From Actinomortierella ambigua (taxonomy: Eukaryota > Mortierellomycota > Mortierellomycetes > Mortierellales > Mortierellaceae), in assembly GCA_016098155.1 (NCBI GenBank), contig JAAAJB010000087.1, positions 1 through 64,000 of the forward strand: a DNA stretch of 64,000 bases, written 5' to 3'. Below, one piece after another: positions 20,510 through 35,216 of this stretch (the first letter of the stretch is position 1; every line of letters begins with the position of its first letter). The notes under the pieces are model-generated. The model worked only from the letters and a program-made list of their open reading frames with translations. It was not told where the DNA came from and searched no databases. Made by a program: the position numbers and the translations under genes.

Positions 20510-21886
20510 ATGCGGCTGCCCGAACTCTGCTTGAAACTTGGTGCTGCCACAGCATTGTTCCTGCTCTCCTCTGCGTCACCCGTGCATCTCCTTGCCGCAG
20601 ATCTACAGGCCCCAACAAACGATGAGGCTGCTCTTACACACCAACTCGGGTGGGTTCATCACCAGACGCTTTCCAAGAGCTCGACTACCATCCGCCTGTC
20701 CGACTCCAAGTTCTCTCACCTTCCTCTTAATATTGGTCTACTAAAGGCAGAGATCGACGATTCCGTGGCGCAAGACCTAGAGGAAGAAGACGACCTTCCC
20801 ATCCAAATCCTCAAGGCCGACGACGACAACGACGACGATGACGCCGGCGATTCCAATGCCGAGATCAAGGCCATGAAGCAGCCGTCCACCCCTCCAAAGT
20901 CTCTGCCCTCCGATCCCTATGCCCACTATACATACCAGGAGGATCTCTCGTTGAACGAAGAGTTCCGAAGTGGTCGTTCCAAGGGCAGGCGCACCTTCAT
21001 CTTGGGCGACATCCACGGGTCTCTGGCCGGTCTGGACGGCTACCTGCGCCAGGTCAAGTTCAATACCAAAAACGATCGGCTGATTGTTGCCGGAGATGTC
21101 GTTGCCAAAGGCCCGCAGTCGCTCCAGGTCATCGATCGCCTCGCCTCCCTCGGCGCCAAATGTGTGCGTGGCAACCACGACGACAAGGTCCTGCGCTGGA
21201 AGGGCTATCTCAACTCGCTGTCGGCGAAGGAGAGTCTCGAGCTCGAAGCTGACTCACAGATGCGGCCGATGGTGGCCGATGCCGAAAACTCCCCTGCGTA
21301 CGACGCTGATGTTCCCAACATCAGCCCACTGGCTCAAAAGCGCTCCATCCCTGCAGATTTAGTCCAGAATTCGCAACACCACCAGATCGCCAAAAAGATG
21401 ACGGACAAACAGTACAAGTATCTCGTCAAGTGCCCACTCATTCTCACGCTGCCCAAGGAGATCTCGGCCAAGAAGCGCGCGGTGCATGTTGCCCATGCAG
21501 GCATTGATCCTCGGCGCGACATCAAGCATCAGGAGCCGTGGGTTTTGGTCAACGTACGCAATATCCTCAGCGACGGCACTCCGTCGCGCAAGGTGAAAAA
21601 GGGGAAGGGGTGGGCAGACCTGTTCAACAATATGCATCATGCGCGATCCAAGGACGCTCAGGACCCTCAGGCACAGGAAGCTCCTGAAAACGACATCAGG
21701 CTCAACCACAATTATATGATCGTTTACGGCCATGATGCACATCGCGCTCTCAATGTGCAAGAGTGGACCATCGGTCTCGACACTGGCTGTGTTTATGGTC
21801 GTCAGTTGTCCGGGTACGTCGTCGAGACGGGCAAGGTCATTTCGGTAGCTTGTCCTGATGTGGCCGAAGATGGTGACGACGACTAG
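20510..21886 (+). CDS. Calcineurin-like metallophosphatase, Ppn2-type (vacuolar polyphosphatase-like)
   Basis: 458 aa in a single exon. The start at 20510 follows an ACAG at 20501-20504 that could end a 5'-UTR intron. Residues 8-30 form a hydrophobic signal peptide or anchor (LGAATALFLLSSASP). The PPP/ApaH-like catalytic motifs are in order: GDIHG (about 165), GDVVAKG (about 194), GNHDD (about 221), a His in VAHAG (about 329), and VYGHD followed by GLDTGCVYG near 406-425. This arrangement matches yeast Ppn2 (YNL217W), a zinc-dependent endopolyphosphatase of the vacuole lumen. An acidic Asp/Glu-rich insertion lies at residues 85-125 before the domain, and the protein ends with a second acidic tail. 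Substrate is inferred from the family; a secreted role is also possible. Confidence 0.8.
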   Translation: MRLPELCLKLGAATALFLLSSASPVHLLAADLQAPTNDEAALTHQLGWVHHQTLSKSSTTIRLSDSKFSHLPLNIGLLKAEIDDSVAQDLEEEDDLPIQILKADDDNDDDDAGDSNAEIKAMKQPSTPPKSLPSDPYAHYTYQEDLSLNEEFRSGRSKGRRTFILGDIHGSLAGLDGYLRQVKFNTKNDRLIVAGDVVAKGPQSLQVIDRLASLGAKCVRGNHDDKVLRWKGYLNSLSAKESLELEADSQMRPMVADAENSPAYDADVPNISPLAQKRSIPADLVQNSQHHQIAKKMTDKQYKYLVKCPLILTLPKEISAKKRAVHVAHAGIDPRRDIKHQEPWVLVNVRNILSDGTPSRKVKKGKGWADLFNNMHHARSKDAQDPQAQEAPENDIRLNHNYMIVYGHDAHRALNVQEWTIGLDTGCVYGRQLSGYVVETGKVISVACPDVAEDGDDD

Positions 21887-22880
21887 GGGGAACAAGCCAT
21901 GGGATTTCAGTCACTCAATCTCTCCCGTCCACCATCTCGGTCATATTCTTTTCACTTTCACTTTCGCTCTCGCCGGTCGGAGCGCCTTCCCTCTCCTCTC
22001 ACATGCCTTTTCGCCCTCCTCCATGTAAATGTTCTCTTGAGCAGCATCACTACGCGTTACTGTCTAGATCTCTCTTTCATCACTTACGACTTTACGAGTT
22101 TGATATGTTCCCTTGACGTCGGGTCAATCCTTTTACTTTTTTCTTTTCGCACTGTCGTGTGAGCGATACGTGTACTCGCATTTTTTCCACATCATTGCAT
22201 CCAATAAAAAAGTGTGTATTTTTACCATTGGTTATCGATGATGTTCTCCCCACCCCCTCCTTTGCACGGGAATGTTTTTTTTTTCTTTTTTGCTCAGGTC
22301 TCCCCTACATGAACACATTAGCTGCTGAGTCAAGTGTGGTTTTCGCTTTGTTTACTTTTTTTTGCCTTTTTGCATGTCCGAAGTCACCGCGCGATGGGCG
22401 GGGTAGATGGAACATCTGAAGAACGTCGGTTCTTGGATTGCGACATGCTGTCTTAGTACCGATCCGGGGGTACCTTTTGCGAGCGAGTGGATGCTATGTA
22501 ATAGTCTCATTTCATTAGTCTAGTTCATTGCATTGAGCGAGTGCAGATAGGGAAGACGAGTGCGCGCTATTGACTGCAAAGTGCCTCAATGGAGAGCCAC
22601 CTTTTCTTTCAACCCTTTTTTTCCCCCCTCTCTCTCCTCCCGTCGTGCCTTTGTTATCTCATCAGAATGCGATGCAGACGAGGGAAGGAAAGAGGGGTCC
22701 AAAGAACGCAAAGAGGGAGCTTCGCAAGCACGCGTGGGGAGGTGGCAAAATTTGTGGCCTGTGCCATCCTATCATTGTGCAGCCCCAAATTTATTTTTTT
22801 TTGTTTGGTCCGCCCGCTTTGTTGGTTTGCCCTCGACTTGCTCGCAATCAAAGCTTTTTGCCCAGACTCGACAATCCGCC
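21887..22880. other. Intergenic region, no gene seen
   Basis: T-rich 3' flank of the phosphatase gene and promoter of POP5. No conserved frame found on either strand. Confidence 0.55.
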
Positions 22881-23724
22881 ATGGTGCGTTTCAAGAATCG
22901 GTACATTGTCTTTGACATCATTTACGCAGACACACCATTAGGTCTGTCCTCACTTCCTTCCGCACATGCGCTGAGAAACCAACCCGATATTGCCCTCGAG
23001 CCCTTTGGTGACACAGGCCGCCACAACCTCCGTACTCCGGCTCTCTCTCAAAAGGACCTAATTTTTGCTATCAAGGACTCGATCGCAGAGAACTTTGGGG
23101 ACTATGGCGTAGGCATGACACAGCGTGCTCTCACATGTAAGGAGATGAAACCTCTCTTTCTCTCTCTCTCTCTGTCTACTTTGGCCGATCTTTTTGTTCC
23201 TTTAGGTTAAGGAGGGCTCTTGAAAACCGATCAATAATCATGGTGTTTTGTGGGCGTTCTTTTTCGTTTCTAGTGAAATACTTTTCTCCGCATACAAATG
23301 TTGGCATCCTGCGCGTGTCTCGCGAGGAAGCCAATATGGTGTGGGGCGCAATGACCTTTATTCGGCAAATCAAGGGTAACCCATGCCTCATCAAGGTCAT
23401 TCATGTGACAGGTAAAGATAGGGCCTTGCAACAAACTCGCAGTTATCGGCAGAGGAGGAAAAACGGTTACGTCAAGAGAGAGCATAGCCCAGGACCCTTG
23501 CTCCCTTTAGGTTGATCTATTACTTACCCACACAATGCCCACCTTGTTCTCTCCAAAACATAGGAACCATCAAAATGTGCCAGCTAAAGACCATTGCGTA
23601 TGACCGTGACAGGATTCTGTATCTGAGAAGACAGGCCCAGCTCATGCAGGACGATGAAGTTGCGTCTCGCCTAACTCAGGCGATCCACGAGTCGAAGAGT
23701 GAGATCGATGCCATGGAGATTTAG
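22881..23724 (+). CDS. POP5: RNase P/MRP protein subunit Pop5
   Basis: Protein subunit shared by RNase P (tRNA 5' processing) and RNase MRP (rRNA processing). Exons 22881-23136, 23274-23411 and 23564-23724; introns of 137 and 152 nt; product 184 aa. The N-terminus MVRFKNRYIVFDI matches the family opening VRxKxRYLL. Exon 2 carries LKYFSPHTNVGILRVSREE, and exon 3 GTIKMCQLKTIAYDR, both family hallmarks. The insertion between strand 1 and DLIFAIKDSIAENFGDYG is short. It lies directly upstream of RRP6 on the same strand. Confidence 0.93.
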
Positions 23725-24288
23725 AATGGGCTTCAACTAGCCGAGGGAGGAAGAGGGCAACCTCTGTTTTTTTCGAATTTTCTCCGCACATGTCCATTGG
23801 CTCACCAATGGCGCAATAATCATACCATGACACCATGACAGCATGATCGACTCCTTCCCAAGAGTGCCCGACTCACCAACACAGCATCACGCCCGTAACT
23901 CTGCGGAGATTTGTTTTTTTTCTCCGGAGAGGATGATGCCACCCGCCAGTCCTTTTGGCGGAGAAGAGAAGACGAGTCCAAGGCAGTCGACTATTTGACT
24001 GGCATGTTTACAGCTATCTGTACACTTTAAGAAAAACCACACCGTGTAGATATAACCTTGCCCATAGTAGCAATATCGCTCGTAAAGCTTTTTGTCGATA
24101 TATAATAGACACATTGCAACTGTTTGCCACCACTTCATTTTTTTTTTCCTCGAGCGCTCACAAGGCAACAACAAAAACACCAAGGTCGTTGGCTAAGCCA
24201 CTCTATCCCAGAGCATATTTTTTAGGGAGACAAGCATGCAGACGAAATGCCTCGTTGACGTCCCCTTTCACAGCATTCATTCATCGCC
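23725..24288. other. Intergenic region between POP5 and RRP6
   Basis: 564 bp holding the POP5 3' end and the RRP6 promoter and leader. No gene seen. Confidence 0.55.
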
Positions 24289-27200
24289 ATGGCGAATACT
24301 ATTCTTGCAGATATAGACGGATGGCAAAAGAAGCTCTTTGGTGCGCTCGTCATTGCCACCAAGGCAGCGAATGCCATCCCTCCGCGCGATGTATTGTTCT
24401 ACAAGTCGCTCGACAAGGACTTTGCAGCAAACATGACCGATGCCTCGGTAGCGTCGCTGGCGCTCTGCAATAACCTGCTCGTCCAGGCAAGTGGACCTGG
24501 TGGCGAGAAGATCAAGGACGGTGAAGAAATGATTGACCGTTTCGACATTATCACAGAGGTGGTTGATAATCTCCTTGAGAAGGTCGATGTTGGTATCGAG
24601 GAGATCAAGAACCCCAACAAGAAGAAGAACTCGATCGCTCAGAGCGCACCCATCGTTGCCACAGCCAAGGTAAATCCCAATCGTTCCTCAGTCTCTTTCC
24701 CCCTACCAACCTCCACGCTTATCTTCTCTTTTGTTCCTTGTGATGTTATGGGACTGGACGTATAACCCTACATATCATTTTTACTTGTTTTCTAATCCAT
24801 GCCTAATTTTCTTTTCTTTTACATGCGAAAAATTATAGACGGACAGACTGGACATTCGGCTGATGCATGCGCACAACATTGCAAGACCCCAACTTCGATT
24901 CCCCGACGCCGTGGACAACTCGTCGTTGACGCCTTTTATCCGCAAGATCACCTACAAGCCCAACGCCATGGTGGATCTCAGCTATGGCACGCCTCAGCAT
25001 CCAGGAGCGGACACGACGTCGGCGTTGTCGGCGGCGATGGCGTCGCATGTGCGGAACACGCTGGGGATGGGATCGGAGCTGATGTCGCTGCCGCACCCAT
25101 ACGAGTATGAGATTGGGCACATTTCGTATCCGGAGCACATGTTTACGGCGTCGCAGGAGCCCAAGCTGTACCATCCGTTTGCGACGACCACGGCCAAGTG
25201 GGTGGAGACGGAGGAGGCGCTGCGGGAGATGTGTGAGGATCTGGAGATGCAGACGGAGATTGCGATCGATTTGGAGCACCACAACTACCGGACCTTCCAA
25301 GGGTTTGTTTGTCTCATGCAGATCTCGACGCGCGACCAGGATTATATCGTCGATACGCTGGAGCTGCGCGGGTCGCTGCATCTGTTGAATGAGTCGTTTA
25401 CGAACCCCAATATCGTCAAGGTCCTTCATGGTGCAGAGAGTGATATCATTTGGCTGCAGCGTGATTTCGGTGTCTACATTGTTAACTTGTTTGACACCTA
25501 TCATGCCTCCAAGGTGCTTGGTAAGTTTTGCTGGAAGCTTTTATCTGCTTTCAACAATTATCAATCAAGTTACGACAACAAACGATAACAAATGACAAAA
25601 CACACAAATACTAATACCTCCCCCTCTCCTCCTCCTCCCCACCTCTCTTCTTTTTTTGTCCTTAGAATTTGGAAGCCACAGTCTGGCACACCTGCTCAAG
25701 TACTATTGTGACTTTGACGCCGACAAGCGGTATCAGTTGGCCGACTGGCGGATCCGTCCTTTACCCAAGGAGATGCTCGAGTATGCGCGGTCGGACACCC
25801 ATTTCCTGCTGTATATCTACGACCGGATGCGTCAGACGTTGATCGACCAAGGAAACCCAACGACGCACAACCTGTTGAAGGCGGTCTTGAAGCGATCGGA
25901 GGAGACGAGTGTTCGCAAGCACGAAAAGGAGATTTACGATGCCGAGGGAGGCGAGGGCCCCAACGGTTGGCGCCCGCTCTACTCACGATGGAACCGTGCG
26001 TTGGACAATCAACAGTTTGCCGTCTTTTTGGCTTTGCATGCCTGGCGCGACCAGACCGCACGTGAGGAGGATGAGAGTGTACGGTATGTGTTGCCGAATC
26101 ACATGTTGTTCACGTTGGCGGAGAAGATGCCCGAGGAACAGATGGGTGTGGTGGCCTGTTGTAACCCGGTCCCACCGCTGGTCAAGATGAATGCGGCGGA
26201 TTTGGCGTATTTGATCGGGCGTGCCAAATTGAGCGTCACCCCGCCGGCCGCAGGGGGTGGGTTCAAACCCGTCGAGATGCCCGAACCCGTCCATATTCGC
26301 TTTGATCCCGCAACGGGCCTTCAGGGCGTCAAGGACGAAACCAAGGACAGTGGAAAGAGCACGAGCAGCGCTGCTGGCCAGGAGACTGAGACGGCGTCTG
26401 CTACAGCCACCACCACCAAGGCGAAGAAGACAGCAGCGGTGGTGCAGGCTGCAACGTCCTCGACGTTGTTTAGCGGTAGTAGTGGACGACTGCCTGAGCA
26501 GCGGAGGAAGGAGGAGGCCGGTCAATGGATGGCGGCGTCGTCGGTGATGTTTGGGACGCTGGACTTTTCCAAGGGTGCATCGACGTTCTTGACCCTGTCG
26601 TCGTCGAAGGACCTGGACGAGAACGAGGACGAGGAGCATCAAAGAGCCAAGCAGTTGGTGCGTCAGATTCTGGAGGAGATTGAGGCTGGACAACATGAAG
26701 AGTTTGACTTCCGGACATTGACGATTGAGGATCTCAAGGCTGCTGCCGCGGCAGAGGATGAGGCGGAGGAGCGGTCTAGGCAACAACAACAACAAGAAGA
26801 TCAGACACCTGGCTCGACTGCCACATCAACATCAACAGAACCTCAAGAGGTCCTGTACACACCCGTGGAGGAGCGCACGACCAAGAAACGGACAGATGTG
26901 CTGGTGCTGTCGTCCATGTCCAAGAAGCGGTCACGGGCCATCGACGAGGACTCGCCCAGGGCGGAGGTGCCAGTGGTGGAGGTATTGTCGTCCAGGGATG
27001 TTTCAGAGGAGGATGAAAATGAAGAGGGTGCAGGCGAAGGAGGAAACGGCGGCGGCAGCAGCAGCAGTGCGGCTGTGAACGTCAAGCGGAAAAAGAACCG
27101 GGACCGGGCTGAGAAGAAGAACCGCTCGGGATCGAAGCAGGCAAGCGACCAACAACAACAACAACAACAACAACAAGCACAAGCTGACTTTACACCATTC

Positions 27201-27416
27201 GACTACAACTCTGTACGGTCGGTGGTCGACGAGACCATGGAGCCCAGCAAAAAGAAGAAGAAAAAGAACAAGGGCAACAAAGGAGGAGGAGAGCCTGAGC
27301 AGCAGGCCTTCAACCCCTATGCAACGTTGGAGGTGGATGCCAAGCATAAGAAGAAGGATGCCAGCTTTAGTCGTAGCGCAAAGTCGGGTAACAAGAGTAT
27401 GAGCTTTAAAGTCTGA
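24289..27416 (+). CDS. RRP6: Exosome 3'-5' exoribonuclease Rrp6 (EXOSC10)
   Basis: Nuclear exosome-associated exoribonuclease that trims rRNA, snoRNA and other transcripts. Exons 24289-24669, 24839-25520 and 25666-27416; introns of 169 and 145 nt; product 937 aa. Residues 10-110 form the PMC2NT domain that binds Rrp47. The DEDD-Y exonuclease domain follows: DLEHH near 270, an Asp in ESDIIW near 328, and YARSDTHF near 392-399, so all four acidic residues and the Tyr are present. An HRDC domain lies at about 455-540 (WNRALDNQQFAVFLALHAWRD...). The C-terminal 350 residues are low complexity with acidic, Lys-rich and Gln-rich stretches, including KKRKKKNK-like nuclear signals. GC-rich codon use is like that of its neighbours. 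Confidence 0.94.
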
Positions 27417-27763
27417 GCGGGGGGGTTACCCCCCGATCTTTCAGTAATAGTCACTACCCATTTCATTCCTCATTTACTACATCATAAAACATAACAAGCA
27501 AACGCGTTTTAATGTGCAAGATTACATCATGTTTGGATAGTTGGAGAGGGTGGGGAAAAAAGCAAGCAAACGAACAAACAAACAAGAGAAGAGAAAAACA
27601 GAAGGAATGTTGTGGTACGGTCCAAAGACCAAGACCTTAACCGAGGCTAAGGTGTGGGTTTTTGGGAGAGGGTGGGTAATGGTGCCCATGCTTCGACTAT
27701 GCAGTGAGATTTTTTTTTTTGGAAAAAGTGAAAGAGTGGGGGGTGGATGGATATTATTGTTTT
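27417..27763. other. Convergent 3' flanks of RRP6 and DBP2
   Basis: Contains a small GC hairpin just after the RRP6 stop (about 27418-27441, GGGGG TTA CCCCC core) and T-rich sequence. No gene seen. Confidence 0.5.
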
Positions 27764-31766
<4,003 letters not shown>

Positions 31767-31838
31767 CTACCAAAAAAAAATGTTTACGTTGCACCTTTGC
31801 GCATTCAGTTGGTGGCGTTATATATCTAGGGAAAATAG

Positions 31839-33977
31839 TTAGAGAGCGGCAGCAGACATGGACGGTTTCGAGGGCTTGTCAATCAGCGTGGCTGGCTTGG
31901 ACGAGTCCTTGACAGTGCCTTTGAGATCGATCTGCTCGAGATAGTTGAGGATAGGGCGCCCACCGTAAATGCTGTCGAACGACTTGTTGATGATCCAGCG
32001 AGGAGACTTGAGGATAAATCCCCGCATCATGTCGGCGAGGAGGCCCTAGAAAACGTGTTATGAAGACCACGCCGTGGTTTAGTGAGCACTCTCTCAAGTA
32101 ATGACACAGTGCTGCTTCTATGTGTTATACGTATCCCGTGCCGAGCCTATGAATGTACTCTACCTTGCTGCTCATGAGGTTAGACAGCTGGCTAGAAGCA
32201 GCAACGGCCTTCTTGGCGTGCGGAGCACGGATATCGTAGTATCTCTTGAAGACGGCAGTGATATCGGCAGGCTCCGTCGAGGGTAACTCCTTCAGCAAGT
32301 TTGCCAAGCAGACGCAGTCCAAGATGGTTTGTATAGCACCCTAGGTCGGCGAACATTTCGACAGGTGACAGGGAGAGTTTGTCAAAACTGGTCCAAGAAA
32401 ATTAAAATAGAGGGGTCATCTCGACGGATGAAGGAAAAACGTACCTGTCCACCTGCGGGGATCAGCTTGTGACAAGCATCGCCGATTAAAACAGTTCTTC
32501 CAGCATACCTACATTCAAGGATAAAATTCAACGAAACGTTGAGAACAATACGTACAACACCTTTGACGATTTTAAGCGGTTGCTCGTTGTGTAGCAAAAT
32601 CTCACCAAACATTGAAGAATCTAATGCGACAAAGATGCACAAATTGCGAATTAGAATCAACTCGGCACATCCACAATGGAAAATATGGCCTCGAACCAAG
32701 GTGAAGATGTACCTGTCTTCTAGCATGATGCGGCTAATATCTTCAGTCTTGTCCATGAGTTGGCCAATGCTGCCACCAATGGGCACAGGAATGTCGTCAA
32801 TCTTATCGCGAATCTCCTCAATCGCTTCTGCGCCGTAGTCAGAGAAGCGGAAGTTCTCTTGGTCATGGAACTGTTCCTGGAGCAATTTGCCACAGATAGC
32901 CCATCCAACTCGGCCACCCTTCAGAGGGATGCAATAGACCTACAGAACAAGTAGAAAAGCAAAAGAATGAGCTTACGAGATCCTCCACATTCGTGGAGAG
33001 GATCATGACTCCATGAAGGCGGTGCACGCCGTTCAGAATCCTTACATTGTAAGGCTTCTTGTCGGCGATAACGACGTTAAGCTGTGTGTCATTCTCTTTG
33101 AGGACCGGGTACTCCTCAGAGATATCACTGGTAACACCGAGGATGCAATACTGGTCAAAGTGCAATGGAGCGGTGTCTGTAGGAGGCACATGAATGCCCT
33201 TCATCTCGAGGTTCTTGTACATGGACTGGCGAACTGCAGAGTACGCACCATCCGCACCAACCAGAATATCTCCATCAAAAGTTTCGCCTGAAAGAAAGAC
33301 GGAAAGAGAGAAAGGCAAAAGAAAAAAAAGAAGGAAGAGAACACATAGGTATGCAACTCTATGAGCAAACACGGCCCATGCAACAATACTCGGTTATACT
33401 TAAAGTTGAAACTCCTCTGTACCTGAGGCACACCGAACCATGACACCGTTGGTGTTTTGCATGGTTGACAGGACACGCTTGCCCCAAGCAATCTTGTGGG
33501 GCGGGACCTGCCTGAGCAAGACCTGCATCAGATCTGGGCGAGGAAACATTAAGGATGTGTACCCGTATCTATGGATGAATGAACGTATATGTAAAAGCGG
33601 TTGAGCCAATAATGTATCCCTCTGACCTTTATGTTTGAGGGCCAGCATATGGGTTCCCATCAATGAGAGACAGAGAACATTGCCTACCGGTCGGTGGCGA
33701 TGGTGGCATCCCAAGACGCCATGAGAGTCAAATCTTGCTTGAAGTAGGTCAAGGAAGACATGGGTAGACTAACAGCCTGAACCTCTTCGAGTATGCCCAG
33801 CTGGTCAAACACTCGGAGCACCTGTGCAGTTAGAGAGATGGAAGAGCCAAGCGGCTTGAACTCAGAAGCCCTCTCGAGGACGATATAGTCAATCGATGCC
33901 TTTTCGAGCATTAGGGCGAGGACCAGGCCGCCAATACCAGCACCGGCAATGATCACTTTCAGACCCTCGGAAGCCAT
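31839..33977 (-). CDS. FAD-dependent monooxygenase (PHBH/UbiH-like)
   Basis: Flavoprotein hydroxylase of the para-hydroxybenzoate-hydroxylase fold; substrate unknown. Eight exons on the minus strand: 33688-33977, 33423-33568, 32977-33287, 32713-32939, 32606-32620, 32445-32508, 32164-32340, 31839-32045; product 478 aa. Dinucleotide-binding motif GAGIGG is at residues 11-16, the DG motif region GADGAYS near 155, and the second FAD motif GDACHKLIPAGGQGA near 296-310. Exon 5 is a 15-nt microexon, needed to give MLEDRFFNVWYAGRTVL across introns 4 and 5. Intron 3 is only 37 nt. The C-terminus is hydrophilic with no membrane anchor. Such monooxygenases are numerous in Mortierella-like fungi and often serve secondary metabolism, but no biosynthetic cluster surrounds this one. 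Confidence 0.88.
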
Positions 33978-35216
33978 AGTTGTGGTGATGATGATGATGA
34001 AGAAGATGAAAAGGATGTAATGATGAACTCATGGCAGAATCCGATTGCAGTTGTATTATCCGAAGGGTCCAAGGAAGGTTGTACAGTGCACTGCACTCAA
34101 GTTAATCGTTTATCACAATCGCCCTGTGACACGCCGTAAGTGTTACACACTTTGCCTCTCGCCTGCCAACCCGAACCAATGGCATGCATGGTCTCCATAG
34201 GCATTAGGACGTTCTCTTCGGCAAGAAGATAATGGCAAGAATGAATTCACTAGAAGAGAGCGCAGGACCCATCGAGGTAATGCAAGATCCACAGTCGGGT
34301 TGGACTAATTGATTATCCTCAGGGCACTGCATCTAGCATTGTCATAACACATCAGGCAGTCTACAGTCCATGGGCTTTGGTGAAATCCACGACTGTGTGT
34401 TCATTAACTTCACGGGGTTGATGAGAGCCAGTCTGAGTGAGATAGAAGCCCTCACAGAGCCCCCCCCCCTTCACGCACACAATAACATGCATCGGCGATT
34501 GGTGAGGTGCTTTATGGTCTTCAAGGATGACAGTGTTGTACAATGAGCCTCGCTCAACGGCCGCTGTTATCCACGACATTTTGCGTGCTGTGTGCCAACT
34601 CCCCGACTCAGCGAGGCAGGCTCACAGAAATTATCCAGAGGTGTGAATGTAAATCTGCCATCAGGCCGAAAGAGAAAGCGCGTACGCTTGGCTCAAGCCA
34701 GACATCTGTACAGAGAGCAAGTCTTGAGTCTGTGCTTTCCTTCACTTCATACCGCAATCTCTTGTATTGTAGACCTCAATGATGGGGTGGGGAGGGGGGT
34801 GAAGAGTAGGTCAAGGCAAGGATGGAGAAAGTAGGAAGGTTGTCAATGATGACGAGCATGTGAACCCACACCCACATGTCAACTTTTGATGTAACAATAT
34901 TGGCAATGCAGCTGCCTCCGTATCCATCACAGGTGTTTTTCAGAGTCGCGAGTATTGGACGCGTATGGCAATCATAGTTTGCTCAAGTGAGGTATGAAGC
35001 CTCAAAGCCTATATAGCTATCCCTACTATCTGCCGCGGAAAATGCGAAGAGGGGCTGATGTCTTTCCAGCCAATGGGCAAGAGAGATGATTGCCACTGCC
35101 TCCTTGATCAATTCGATGAAATTTGGTGGCGCAAGATGGAAGGGTTATTGTTTCGAAATTCGTATTTCCACAATTCTCTTTTCTTTTCACTCCCCCCTAT
35201 CCCCTCCTCCACCACA
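33978..35216. other. 1.2-kb divergent promoter region
   Basis: Lies between the divergent monooxygenase and SHPRH-like genes. A C9 run is at about 34461-34469. Short frames show nothing recognisable, and no tRNA was found. Confidence 0.55.

Noticed and set aside
27418..27441. GC hairpin after RRP6 as a bacterial-type terminator
   Set aside because: The genome is eukaryotic; a short G/C hairpin followed by A/T sequence has no such meaning here.
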